From the NCBI GenBank assembly GCA_020438245.1, contig JAGQUY010000577.1, positions 1 through 7,015 on the forward strand: a DNA stretch of 7,015 nt, read 5' to 3'. The stretch comes from Bacteroidota bacterium (GTDB taxonomy: Bacteria > CLD3 > SB21). Shown here piece by piece: positions 1 to 6,777 of the stretch. Numbering within the stretch: position 1 is the stretch's first letter; each line of letters starts with the position of its first letter. The position numbers and the translations under genes are program-made. Under the pieces are notes generated by a model that was given only the letters and a program-made list of their open reading frames with translations, was not told the origin of the DNA and ran no database searches.

Positions 1-618
1 CGAACATCTTACGATACCGTTTGTCATGAGCATTTGGAGTTTTACGCGTTAAAGCAAATCAAGTGGATGCTGGACCGGGCTGATTTGAAAATCATCGAGT
101 TGATGTTTACGGAAACGAACGGGGGAAGTATACTTGTCACGGCAGCAAAAAATGGATCCCCCTTCGCAGAATGCAAGGAGCGAACGGCCGAAATTCTTGA
201 TAAGGAGAAGGCGGCCGGATACGGAACGTTAAAACCATTCAAGAAATTTGCCAGCGATGTTGAAAAACATGCCAATGATCTGAAAGAGCTTCTTATCGAG
301 CTCCAAAAGAAAAACAAAAAGGTTCTCGGATACGGCGCTTCCACCAAAGGAAATGTAGTTTTGCAATATGCCGGTATTACTCCGCAAGTCCTTCCGGGGA
401 TTGTTGAAGTCAACGAGGAGAAATTCGGAGCGTATACACCCGGGAGCCACATTCCAATCCTGTCGGAAAAAGACGCTGACGCCATTAATCCGGACTACTA
501 TCTTGTTCTACCCTGGCACTTTCGTGAGTCGATCATGCAGAGGGAGACGGCATTTCTGAAACGCGGCGGAAAGTTTATTTTTCCGTTGCCGTCCATTCAA
601 ATCGTTGATACCCCTTGA
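1..618 (+). CDS. Sugar C-methyltransferase, C-terminal part (5' end outside window)
   Basis: The reading frame is open from base 1 to the TGA at 616-618, giving 205 residues with no start in view, so the gene begins upstream. A TTG at 34 lies inside a conserved motif and is not the true start. The fragment begins with a CHEH motif followed by LEFYALKQI (residues 8-20), as seen in SAM-dependent sugar C-methyltransferases of the NovU/TylC3/TcaB9 type. It continues with the C-terminal domain signature GYGASTKGN (about 110-118), PGSHIPI (147-153) and LPWHFR (170-175). Members are usually about 400 residues, so the missing half should carry the zinc-binding and SAM-binding regions. Known family role: adding a methyl branch to a keto-deoxysugar nucleotide in the cytoplasm. 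Substrate is not readable here. It overlaps the next gene by TTGA, suggesting coupled translation and a shared pathway. Confidence 0.88.
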   Translation, partial: RTSYDTVCHEHLEFYALKQIKWMLDRADLKIIELMFTETNGGSILVTAAKNGSPFAECKERTAEILDKEKAAGYGTLKPFKKFASDVEKHANDLKELLIELQKKNKKVLGYGASTKGNVVLQYAGITPQVLPGIVEVNEEKFGAYTPGSHIPILSEKDADAINPDYYLVLPWHFRESIMQRETAFLKRGGKFIFPLPSIQIVDTP

Positions 619-1574
619 ATCCGTCGAAACGTAAAAGTGCGTTGATTGTCGGTTGCACGGGCCAGGACGGGGTGCTGTTATCTGAGTATCTAAAGGGACT
701 AAAATACGACATTATCGGGATTGATCGAACGGGTGTCCTCCATTCTGAGACTTCATTGGATGATAAAAGGCTAGCTGTTTTCTCTGAGGATGACGTTCAA
801 GGCTTCATCAGGGAGACACGTCCTGACGAAATCTACTATCTGGCCGCCTTTCATCATTCCTCCGAGGAAACTCAGCCGGAAGCAATTGAACTTTTTTCCA
901 AGAGCCACGAGGTGCACGTTGCAGGCTATTTGAATTTTCTCGCCGCCATTCATCAAACGTCCCCTGAAACTCGAATCCTTTATGCCGCCTCCTCACATAT
1001 TTTCGGAAGCCCAGTGACCGAACTTTGCAGCGAGACAACGCCCTTCAATCCGGTAAGCCCATATGGTATTACCAAATTAGCCGGATTGATGACGGGAAGG
1101 TTTTTCCGGCGTGATTTCGGGGTTTTTGCAAGTGCCGGTATTCTATTTCCTCACGAATCGTCGCTGCGCAAACCAACGTTTCTTTCAAGACGAATTGTAA
1201 AAACTGCGGTTGATATCAAGCGGGGGCTTCAATCAGAGTTGAAGATTGGTAACCTGCAAGCCTCTTCAGATTGGGGGTATGCACCGGATTATATCAGAGC
1301 CATGCACGGGATATTGAATGCCGCGGATCCGGATGATTTCGTAGTTGCCACCGGAGTGCTCCACACCGTACAGCAATTTGTTGAAATCACATTTGACAGC
1401 CTTGAATTGGATTGGAAAAGGTACGTCATTGAGGACGAAACAACGCTGGTGCGGAAATCCAGATCGTTTGCGGGCAATGCAACCAAGCTCATGGAACGAA
1501 CCGGCTGGAAGCCTTCAATCAGTTTTGAAGAGATGGTTCGACTGCTGGTTCGGGAAGTCGTTCATGCGGGTTGA
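615..1574 (+). CDS. Divergent GDP-mannose 4,6-dehydratase-family SDR (NAD(P)-dependent sugar epimerase/dehydratase)
   Basis: 319 residues from a TTG start that shares bases with the previous stop (TTGA). An in-frame TGA at 606-608 rules out any much earlier start, but no clear Shine-Dalgarno is seen. The extended-SDR Rossmann motif GCTGQDG is at 13-19, PDEIYYLAA at 70-78, and the YxxxK pair is Y150/K154. GILFPHES (175-182), SDWGYAPDYIRAM (218-230), FVVATGV (242-248) and GWKPSISFEEMV (297-308) all match the GDP-mannose 4,6-dehydratase family. Oddities: the catalytic T-x-E of the family (ASTSELYG) reads S126-S-H128, so the glutamate is a histidine. The RPAEV nucleotide-contact motif near the C-terminus is replaced by VRKSRS. 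The loop there is short. Genuine 4,6-dehydratase activity is therefore doubtful; a ketoreductase or epimerase role on a nucleotide sugar is possible. Family placement is firm and function is not. Confidence 0.85.
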   Translation: MNPSKRKSALIVGCTGQDGVLLSEYLKGLKYDIIGIDRTGVLHSETSLDDKRLAVFSEDDVQGFIRETRPDEIYYLAAFHHSSEETQPEAIELFSKSHEVHVAGYLNFLAAIHQTSPETRILYAASSHIFGSPVTELCSETTPFNPVSPYGITKLAGLMTGRFFRRDFGVFASAGILFPHESSLRKPTFLSRRIVKTAVDIKRGLQSELKIGNLQASSDWGYAPDYIRAMHGILNAADPDDFVVATGVLHTVQQFVEITFDSLELDWKRYVIEDETTLVRKSRSFAGNATKLMERTGWKPSISFEEMVRLLVREVVHAG

Positions 1575-1628
1575 TTGTCCAATAGTTACCGATTTTTATG
1601 GTGTGCTTCTATTGGAAAAACGTCCGAG

Positions 1629-2786
1629 ATGATCCTTATCTGCGAACCCCAATGTATTGGTTTTGAACATGCCGAGGTCAACGGAGCTCTCGTTGGGGTA
1701 TATCGCATTGCTTTCCCGGATGATCCGATTTTGTTTGTCGGGGAACGAACGCATGTGGAGCAGGTAAGCCTGTTTCTTCGGGATCGGGAAGTATCCGGTG
1801 TTGATTTCAAAGGGATTGAAGTTGCACCCAGAAACTGCTCCAATCCAAAACGTTTTCTATTGGAGCGCTTGGTTTATCGACGCCTATTCGAACTTGCAGA
1901 AGGGAACAATGCGGATCGCATCCTTTTCTGCTCGGTCACCAGTCCAGGGTTGTATTGGCTAAAGTTCATGCTTCGGCGTCACGCGGCCATACACGCTATT
2001 GCCGTTCTGCATGGAATCCTTGAATCGATCTTCCACTGGGCGGACTTGATTCGCTATCAACTGGTTTTCTGGTTCCGTTTCCCATTGCTATTCGGAAACA
2101 TGCCTCAACTCAGGTATCTTGTGTTCGGAGAGTTTATCAAAAAGAACCTGACTTCAAAATTTCCTTCGATGCGGGAACATCTTCGAACGCTCGACCTTCC
2201 GTATGACTTTCGTCCGGAGAGAGACCATACACCGGCTTTCGAGAGTGCGATCCGATTTGGCGCTCTTGGGGTTGGTAGCCGAACAAAGGGTACAGATGCG
2301 TTCTTCCGCTGTGCTGCCCAGATTGGTGCGATAAGGAAAGAAGCAAGCGCAGAGTTTGTGTTGGTGGGTCCACTCATGGATGACAAACTGTCTGATCCGC
2401 CGACGAACGTGACTATACCTGCCCGATTTAAGCCTTTACCGAGGGAGACATATAACTTCTTGGCCGAATCGATAGACTATGCCGTGTTCTTTCATCGGAA
2501 AGATCACTACCGATTCTCAACCAGCGCGGCGCTCTTTGACGCTTTTTCGTTTGGCAAACCGATCATTGCCCTCAGGAGCCCGGTTTTTGAACATTACTTT
2601 GACATGATGGGCGATATTGGTTATCTTTGCGCCGATTTTGAGGAGATGTGTTTAAAGATAGAAGGCCTTCTAAATCATTTTGATTCAACGGCTTATGCAG
2701 TACAGAGGCAGAACATTTTGACGGGCAGAGAAAGACTTTCTTGGAAATATCTGAGCAACCAAATGACTGAAATCTGGGATTCATGA
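1629..2786 (+). CDS. Putative GT-B-type glycosyltransferase
   Basis: About 385 residues if started at ATG 1629. The N-terminus then opens on a hydrophobic strand, MILICEP, as expected for a Rossmann-like GT-B domain. The frame also allows a TTG at 1575 directly after the previous stop, adding 18 residues (403 in total). That extension looks uncoding-like, but TTG starts occur elsewhere in this operon, so the start is unsettled. The second half resembles a GT4-like donor-binding domain: RFGALGVGSRTKG (about 209-221), FVLVGP, then a region with serine-rich FSTSAALFDAF, FGKPIIAL and FEHYF (about 296-323). A classical E-x7-E motif is not evident. Likely role: transfer of a sugar to a lipid-linked repeat unit on the cytoplasmic face. 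Donor and acceptor cannot be read. The stop overlaps the wecB-type start by ATGA. Confidence 0.7.
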   Translation: MILICEPQCIGFEHAEVNGALVGVYRIAFPDDPILFVGERTHVEQVSLFLRDREVSGVDFKGIEVAPRNCSNPKRFLLERLVYRRLFELAEGNNADRILFCSVTSPGLYWLKFMLRRHAAIHAIAVLHGILESIFHWADLIRYQLVFWFRFPLLFGNMPQLRYLVFGEFIKKNLTSKFPSMREHLRTLDLPYDFRPERDHTPAFESAIRFGALGVGSRTKGTDAFFRCAAQIGAIRKEASAEFVLVGPLMDDKLSDPPTNVTIPARFKPLPRETYNFLAESIDYAVFFHRKDHYRFSTSAALFDAFSFGKPIIALRSPVFEHYFDMMGDIGYLCADFEEMCLKIEGLLNHFDSTAYAVQRQNILTGRERLSWKYLSNQMTEIWDS

Positions 2787-3916
2787 AGAGGATTTTGTTC
2801 ATATTCGGAACTCGACCAGAGGCCATCAAATTGGCTCCCGTCATCATGGAGTTCCGGAGGCATCCGGATTCGTTTGATGTGAAGATTTGTGTGACGGCAC
2901 AACATCGCCAGATGCTTGACCAGGTGATGGAGGTATTTGACCTCCGAGCTGATTTTGACCTTGATTTGATGCAGGAAAAACAATCCCTGCTCCAGCTTTC
3001 AGGGAGGGTTTTTTCGGCGTTGGAGTCTGTTCTTGTTGAGGTCAAACCTGATTGGGTGTTTATTCAGGGTGATACGACCACGGTGATGGCGGCCGGTGTG
3101 GCGGCGTTTTATTTCGGATGTAAGATCGCCCACGTGGAGGCCGGTCTTCGTTCGCACAACCGGTTTTCGCCTTTCCCTGAGGAGATCAATCGGCGGATCG
3201 CATCCGTGGTTGCAGATTTACATTTTGCCCCTACGGAAACCGCAAGGAAAGCTCTGATTGCAGAAGGCATCGATGAAAAAATCATTCATGTGACCGGAAA
3301 TACGGTCATTGATGCACTTTTGTGGGTTCGAGAGCGCGTTCGTCAACATCCGCCCCAGATTGCAGCAGAATTCGATTCTATTATCGGTGATCGGAGAATG
3401 ATTCTCGTTACCGGGCATCGCAGGGAAAGCTTCGGCGAAGGTTTTGAACAGATTTGCCTGGCCCTCAAGGATATTGCGGAGGAATTCAACGATGTGATCA
3501 TTGTCTATCCGGTTCACCTAAACCCGCATGTGCGGGAGCCTGTAAATCGGGTATTAGGAGCCGTCAAAAACGTTCGATTGATTGAGCCTCTGCAATACAC
3601 AGATTTTGTCTGGATGATGGACCGATCTTTTCTTATTATTACCGACTCAGGAGGCGTTCAGGAAGAGGCCCCTTCCCTCGGTAAACCAATTCTCGTTATG
3701 CGGGATGTGACGGAGAGAATGGAAGGTGTGGAGGCCGGGACGGCAAAATTGGTGGGGGCGAAAAGGCCAAGAATTGTCGGGGAGGCGAGGCTGTTGTTGA
3801 CTGATACTACAGCATATGAGCAAATGGCGAAAGCTGGGAATCCATACGGAGACGGGAATGCGAGTCAGAGAATTTCTAATATGATTAGACAACACCACAG
3901 GAGTAGTCGTCTTTGA
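2783..3916 (+). CDS. wecB: UDP-N-acetylglucosamine 2-epimerase, non-hydrolysing
   Basis: 377 residues, the usual length for this family, from an ATG in an ATGA overlap with the previous gene. It interconverts UDP-GlcNAc and UDP-ManNAc in the cytoplasm. Motifs in order: GTRPEAIKLAPV (9-20), TAQHRQMLD (38-46), GDTTT (96-100), HVEAGLRS (117-124), FPEEINR (131-137), TGNTVIDAL (171-179), TGHRRESFG (210-218), YPVHLNP (242-248), DSGGVQEEAPSLGKP (288-302) and RDVTER (307-312). Residues matching the known catalytic set are present: D97, E119, E133/E134 and H212. It looks fully active. The usual TERPEGV reads TERMEGV. In this operon it would supply UDP-ManNAc, or a derived ManNAc-type sugar, for the polymer. 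A related N-acetylated substrate cannot be excluded, because paralogues in this family act on such sugars. Confidence 0.96.
   Translation: MKRILFIFGTRPEAIKLAPVIMEFRRHPDSFDVKICVTAQHRQMLDQVMEVFDLRADFDLDLMQEKQSLLQLSGRVFSALESVLVEVKPDWVFIQGDTTTVMAAGVAAFYFGCKIAHVEAGLRSHNRFSPFPEEINRRIASVVADLHFAPTETARKALIAEGIDEKIIHVTGNTVIDALLWVRERVRQHPPQIAAEFDSIIGDRRMILVTGHRRESFGEGFEQICLALKDIAEEFNDVIIVYPVHLNPHVREPVNRVLGAVKNVRLIEPLQYTDFVWMMDRSFLIITDSGGVQEEAPSLGKPILVMRDVTERMEGVEAGTAKLVGAKRPRIVGEARLLLTDTTAYEQMAKAGNPYGDGNASQRISNMIRQHHRSSRL
3899..3903 (+). promoter_or_regulatory. Ribosome binding site for the chain-length determinant gene
   Basis: AGGAG lies nine bases before TTG 3913, inside the 3' end of the epimerase gene. 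This strong Shine-Dalgarno sequence supports the TTG that overlaps the epimerase stop as the true start, over later in-frame TTG/GTG codons. Confidence 0.7.
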
Positions 3917-5142
3917 TTGAAGATTCAGAAAGTGCAAGTAGAACATCCAGACCGGATTCTGATACGGACAGCTCATTGCGATTTATTGATGTGTTGAGTG
4001 CTTTGGCTCTGAACAAAAAAAGTATCTTGATTTCAGTTTTTGGAGTGATGCTTTGTACGGCAGGCACGAGCTTTTTGCTCACAAAGAAATTCAAGTCCGA
4101 TGCTGTTGTCCTCTTACCGGAACGCTCAGGTATATTGCTCGATGCATTATCTTCCGGCTCAGGTAGTGATCTTGGTAGCATTGGAGCAAACCTACTAGGA
4201 GCTGGGGCATCGGGGAACCTGAATCGATGCATGGCCATTTTGAACAGCCGGAAATTGAGAGAGGATCTAATAAACCACTTCGGACTGTTGGAAGCTTACG
4301 GCGTTGAGAAGATGGAAGATGCTCTTGAAATTGTTGATAAAAATTTGACAACAGAATCTGATCGTAAACTTGGAACTATCACAATAACTTTTCGGTTTCA
4401 AGACGATGAAAAAATAACGGCGGAAATGACCAATTTTATTGTTGCAAAACTGGATGATATCAATCGTGAATTGTCGACAGAACAAGCAAGGTCAACAAGA
4501 AAATTTATTGAAGAGAGACACAATGAAGCTCGGGCGGAGTTACAATCTTATGAAGATTCTCTGAATGCATTTCAGAATGCATTCGGCATAATATCCATTC
4601 CAGATCAGTTGAGGGCGGGGATTGATGCTGCTGCTCAACTTCAAACACAGTTGGTGACCGAGGAAATTCAATACAATGTGAAGAAGAACATTCTTGCTGC
4701 TGACCACCCGGATTTGTTGCGCCTTAGGTCGGAGATAAAGGAGTTACGCAGAACACAAGCGCAAATGGAAAGAGGTGACGTTGAAATGGGTGTGTTCATA
4801 CCATTCAACAATGCTCCAGATCTTGGGTTGAGGTATTATCGTCTTTTCCGCAACGTGCAGATTAGTGAGAAGATCGTTGGCTTTTTGGTTCCTCAATATG
4901 AACAGGCGAAGATCCAAGAAGCTCGCGACACTCCGACTTTGCTTATCTTGGATAAAGCCAAGCCTGCCGATTATCCATATTGGCCTCGCAAGAAGGTGTT
5001 GACGCTGCTGGCTGGATTGATAACCGCGATTCTAATGACTACCTTCCACTATGTTCGTCTTTTCATATGGAACAAGTACAAGTCCGATAATCGTGAATTC
5101 ATTACTGTTCTTTCCTCATTCAAACCGAAAAATTGGAAGTAA
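3913..5142 (+). CDS. Wzz/PCP-family polysaccharide chain-length determinant
   Basis: 409 residues from TTG 3913, which overlaps the previous stop (TTGA) and has AGGAG nine bases upstream. Layout is typical of polysaccharide co-polymerases. There is a short polar cytoplasmic N-terminus and a first membrane segment at about 36-57. A Gly/Ser/Leu-rich stretch (about 79-101) precedes GNLNRCMAILNSR. A long charged, probably coiled-coil periplasmic region runs about 185-290. A second membrane segment at about 362-386 is preceded by the proline-rich LDKAKPADYPYWPRKK (346-361), a Wzz hallmark. No C-terminal kinase domain follows, so this is not the fused tyrosine-kinase type. Family role: inner-membrane oligomer that sets O-antigen or capsule chain length with a Wzy polymerase. 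The coding region around 4320-4560 is clearly more AT-rich than its neighbours. I give no symbol because wzz, wzc-like and other PCPs cannot be separated here. Confidence 0.88.
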   Translation: MIEDSESASRTSRPDSDTDSSLRFIDVLSALALNKKSILISVFGVMLCTAGTSFLLTKKFKSDAVVLLPERSGILLDALSSGSGSDLGSIGANLLGAGASGNLNRCMAILNSRKLREDLINHFGLLEAYGVEKMEDALEIVDKNLTTESDRKLGTITITFRFQDDEKITAEMTNFIVAKLDDINRELSTEQARSTRKFIEERHNEARAELQSYEDSLNAFQNAFGIISIPDQLRAGIDAAAQLQTQLVTEEIQYNVKKNILAADHPDLLRLRSEIKELRRTQAQMERGDVEMGVFIPFNNAPDLGLRYYRLFRNVQISEKIVGFLVPQYEQAKIQEARDTPTLLILDKAKPADYPYWPRKKVLTLLAGLITAILMTTFHYVRLFIWNKYKSDNREFITVLSSFKPKNWK

Positions 5143-6098
5143 GAGACGTCTATACAGTGCCTTCGTTCACTCACAAATCGGACCAACTTAGCGTCTCAGT
5201 GATTATTCGTTGTCTGAATGAACAAGACCATATTGGCAACCTTCTTCAAGCGATAAAGGAACAAACAAACCGACCAGAGGAAATCATTGTCGTTGATTCG
5301 GGTTCAACCGATCAAACACTGGATATCATTCGTGCCTTTGGAGTTGTTGCCGCGCATATTTCACCAAATGATTTTACTTTTGGGCGATCTCTAAATAGAG
5401 GTTGTGCCATTGCTAAAGGAGACATTTTGGTAATCGCGAGCGCACATGTGTTGCCAGTTGACAAATTTTGGCTCTCTGAGCTGGTTGCGCCGTTTATTCA
5501 TCCAAGAACGGCGCTTGTATATGGTCGTCAGATTGGAAATCACTTAACTACCTTCTCCGAACATCAGGTCTTTGCTCAACAGTTTCCGGAAGAATCCAAC
5601 TTCATTCAGAAAACTCCCTTCTGCAACAATGCAAATGCGGCTATTAGGCGGAGCGTATGGTTAAGTCGCCCGTACGACGAGGCACTTACAGGGCTTGAAG
5701 ACCTTGATATGGGCAATTGGGTTCTTCAGAACGGTTACCATCTTGCATATAATGCAAATGCTGCCGTTATTCATATTCACGATGAAACGCCAGCGAAAAT
5801 TTTCAATCGATACAAACGTGAAGCGATCGCACTCAAGAGAATTTTACCCGATTCCCATTTGACGTTTCCAGAATTTATATGGTTGTGGCTCTCAAACATC
5901 GTCATGGATTTGTTGAGGGCGTTGAAACAGATAAAGTTTGTTTCAAGCGTACGCGAAATCGTGGTTTTCCGAACCATGCAATATTTCGGCATGTACCGTG
6001 GAATTCATGATCGATCTGTAATGACACACGAGATGATCATGCGTTTTTATTATCCAAGGATGCCTGCACGTTTCAAGAGGATGAAGAAAAATGGATAG
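5133..6098 (+). CDS. Family 2 (GT-A) glycosyltransferase
   Basis: 321 residues from TTG 5133, overlapping the previous stop by ten bases. No Shine-Dalgarno precedes it, and GTG 5157 (313 residues, with GGAAGTAAGAG upstream) is a credible alternative start. GT2 features: VSVIIRCLNE (21-30), IIVVDSGSTDQT (51-62), FTFGRSLNRGC (81-91), then CNNANAAIRR (164-173) and GLEDLDMGNWV (187-197), the acceptor-side ED motif, followed by HIHDE (214-218). The position where many GT2 enzymes carry DxD reads SAH (103-105), followed by a proline. FGRSLNRG is reminiscent of rhamnosyltransferase-like members. A hydrophobic stretch at about 245-262 may be a membrane-associating helix. It probably adds a sugar to the growing lipid-linked unit in the cytoplasm; the sugar is not identifiable. 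Confidence 0.87.
   Translation: MEVRDVYTVPSFTHKSDQLSVSVIIRCLNEQDHIGNLLQAIKEQTNRPEEIIVVDSGSTDQTLDIIRAFGVVAAHISPNDFTFGRSLNRGCAIAKGDILVIASAHVLPVDKFWLSELVAPFIHPRTALVYGRQIGNHLTTFSEHQVFAQQFPEESNFIQKTPFCNNANAAIRRSVWLSRPYDEALTGLEDLDMGNWVLQNGYHLAYNANAAVIHIHDETPAKIFNRYKREAIALKRILPDSHLTFPEFIWLWLSNIVMDLLRALKQIKFVSSVREIVVFRTMQYFGMYRGIHDRSVMTHEMIMRFYYPRMPARFKRMKKNG
6076..6081 (+). promoter_or_regulatory. Ribosome binding site for the cytidylyltransferase gene
   Basis: AGAGGA lies nine bases before ATG 6091, within the end of the GT2 gene. It supports that ATG as the start and an eight-base overlap between the two genes. Confidence 0.55.
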
Positions 6099-6777
6099 AG
6101 CTCTGAGGCTTGTCGCTTTGTTGCCCATGAAAGCACACAGCGAACGTGTGAAGGGAAAAAACTTTCGGGTACTACACTCTAAACCACTGTTTCGATGGAT
6201 ACTCGACACGCTTTTGTCGATTGAAGAAATTGATCTGGTGGTCATTAACACTGATGCCGAATCGCTTCTACGAGAAAACGGTCTTGAACTTTCCGATCGT
6301 ATCCTGATACGGCCGCGAAGGCGCGAGCTATGTGGTGATTTTGTAAGTATGAACTCAATTCTACAAGATGATATTGTGACGGTTCCAGCTGAATGCTATT
6401 TGATGACGCATACCACCAATCCGCTTCTGCGAGCTTCGACCATTCGTTCAGCGTTGGGCCTGTACTATTCAAAAAAGGCTAACGATCTTGCTGACTCCCT
6501 TTTTTCAGTCACCAAATGCCAGTCGCGATTCTACAGAGCTGATGGTAGTCCGGTGAATCACGACCCAAAAAACTTGGTTCGGACACAAGATCTTGAACCA
6601 TGGTTTGAGGAGAATTCCAATTTGTATATTTTTTCCGCAACTAGTTTCTTGGCTACCAACGCTCGAATCGGGCAGATGCCAATCTTATTCCCAATCCCAA
6701 AACCCGAGGCGGTAGACATAGACGACCAAGATGACTGGACCATTGTCGAAATGCTTATGAAAGGGATGTTCGCTTGA
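6091..6777 (+). CDS. Acylneuraminate cytidylyltransferase-family protein (CMP-sugar-acid synthetase)
   Basis: 228 residues, the normal size for a single-domain CMP-sialic-acid-type synthetase, from ATG 6091 with AGAGGA upstream. Family role: joins CTP and a sugar acid to give CMP-sugar plus pyrophosphate. The N-terminal nucleotide loop reads LPMKAHSERVKGKN (11-24), then SKPLFRWILDT (30-40). Further motifs are VVINTDA (50-56), MTHTTNPLLR (105-114, in place of the more usual LQPTSPLR), a catalytic-face ENSNLYIFS (174-182) and the metal-binding C-terminal EAVDIDDQDDW (206-216). The MKAHSER and THTTNP variants mark a subgroup distinct from classical NeuA and KdsB. The real substrate may be a nonulosonic acid (legionaminic type) or another 2-keto sugar acid; no NeuB-type synthase is visible in the window. 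It overlaps the next gene by TTGA. Confidence 0.88.
   Translation: MDRALRLVALLPMKAHSERVKGKNFRVLHSKPLFRWILDTLLSIEEIDLVVINTDAESLLRENGLELSDRILIRPRRRELCGDFVSMNSILQDDIVTVPAECYLMTHTTNPLLRASTIRSALGLYYSKKANDLADSLFSVTKCQSRFYRADGSPVNHDPKNLVRTQDLEPWFEENSNLYIFSATSFLATNARIGQMPILFPIPKPEAVDIDDQDDWTIVEMLMKGMFA
6761..6766 (+). promoter_or_regulatory. Ribosome binding site for the hydroxyacid dehydrogenase gene
   Basis: AAGGGA lies seven bases before TTG 6774, inside the end of the cytidylyltransferase gene. It supports the TTG that overlaps the TGA stop as the start of the last, truncated gene. Confidence 0.6.

Noticed and set aside
34..36. TTG as a possible start of the first gene
   Set aside because: The frame is open to base 1 and the codons before it encode part of the conserved YDTVCHEHLEFY motif, so the gene starts upstream.
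42..485. 147-codon open frame on the minus strand
   Set aside because: It is antisense to the conserved C-methyltransferase domain, and its translation shows no recognisable motif.
1575..1628. Possible promoter or regulatory gap between genes 2 and 3
   Set aside because: At most 54 bases, and coding if TTG 1575 is used. No -35/-10 pair or hairpin was apparent.
2984..3014. Terminator-like hairpin: TCCCTG / CAGGGA stem with a TTTTTT run
   Set aside because: It lies well inside the highly conserved epimerase gene, the stem is only six base pairs with a ten-base loop, and GGG separates it from the T-run. Termination there would disrupt the operon.
2572..3045. 157-codon open frame on the minus strand across the glycosyltransferase/epimerase junction
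   Set aside because: It is antisense to two real genes, with low-complexity, cysteine- and serine-rich translation and no family signature.
3885..4238. 117-codon open frame on the minus strand
   Set aside because: It shadows the start of the chain-length determinant gene, and no domain or ribosome site supports it.
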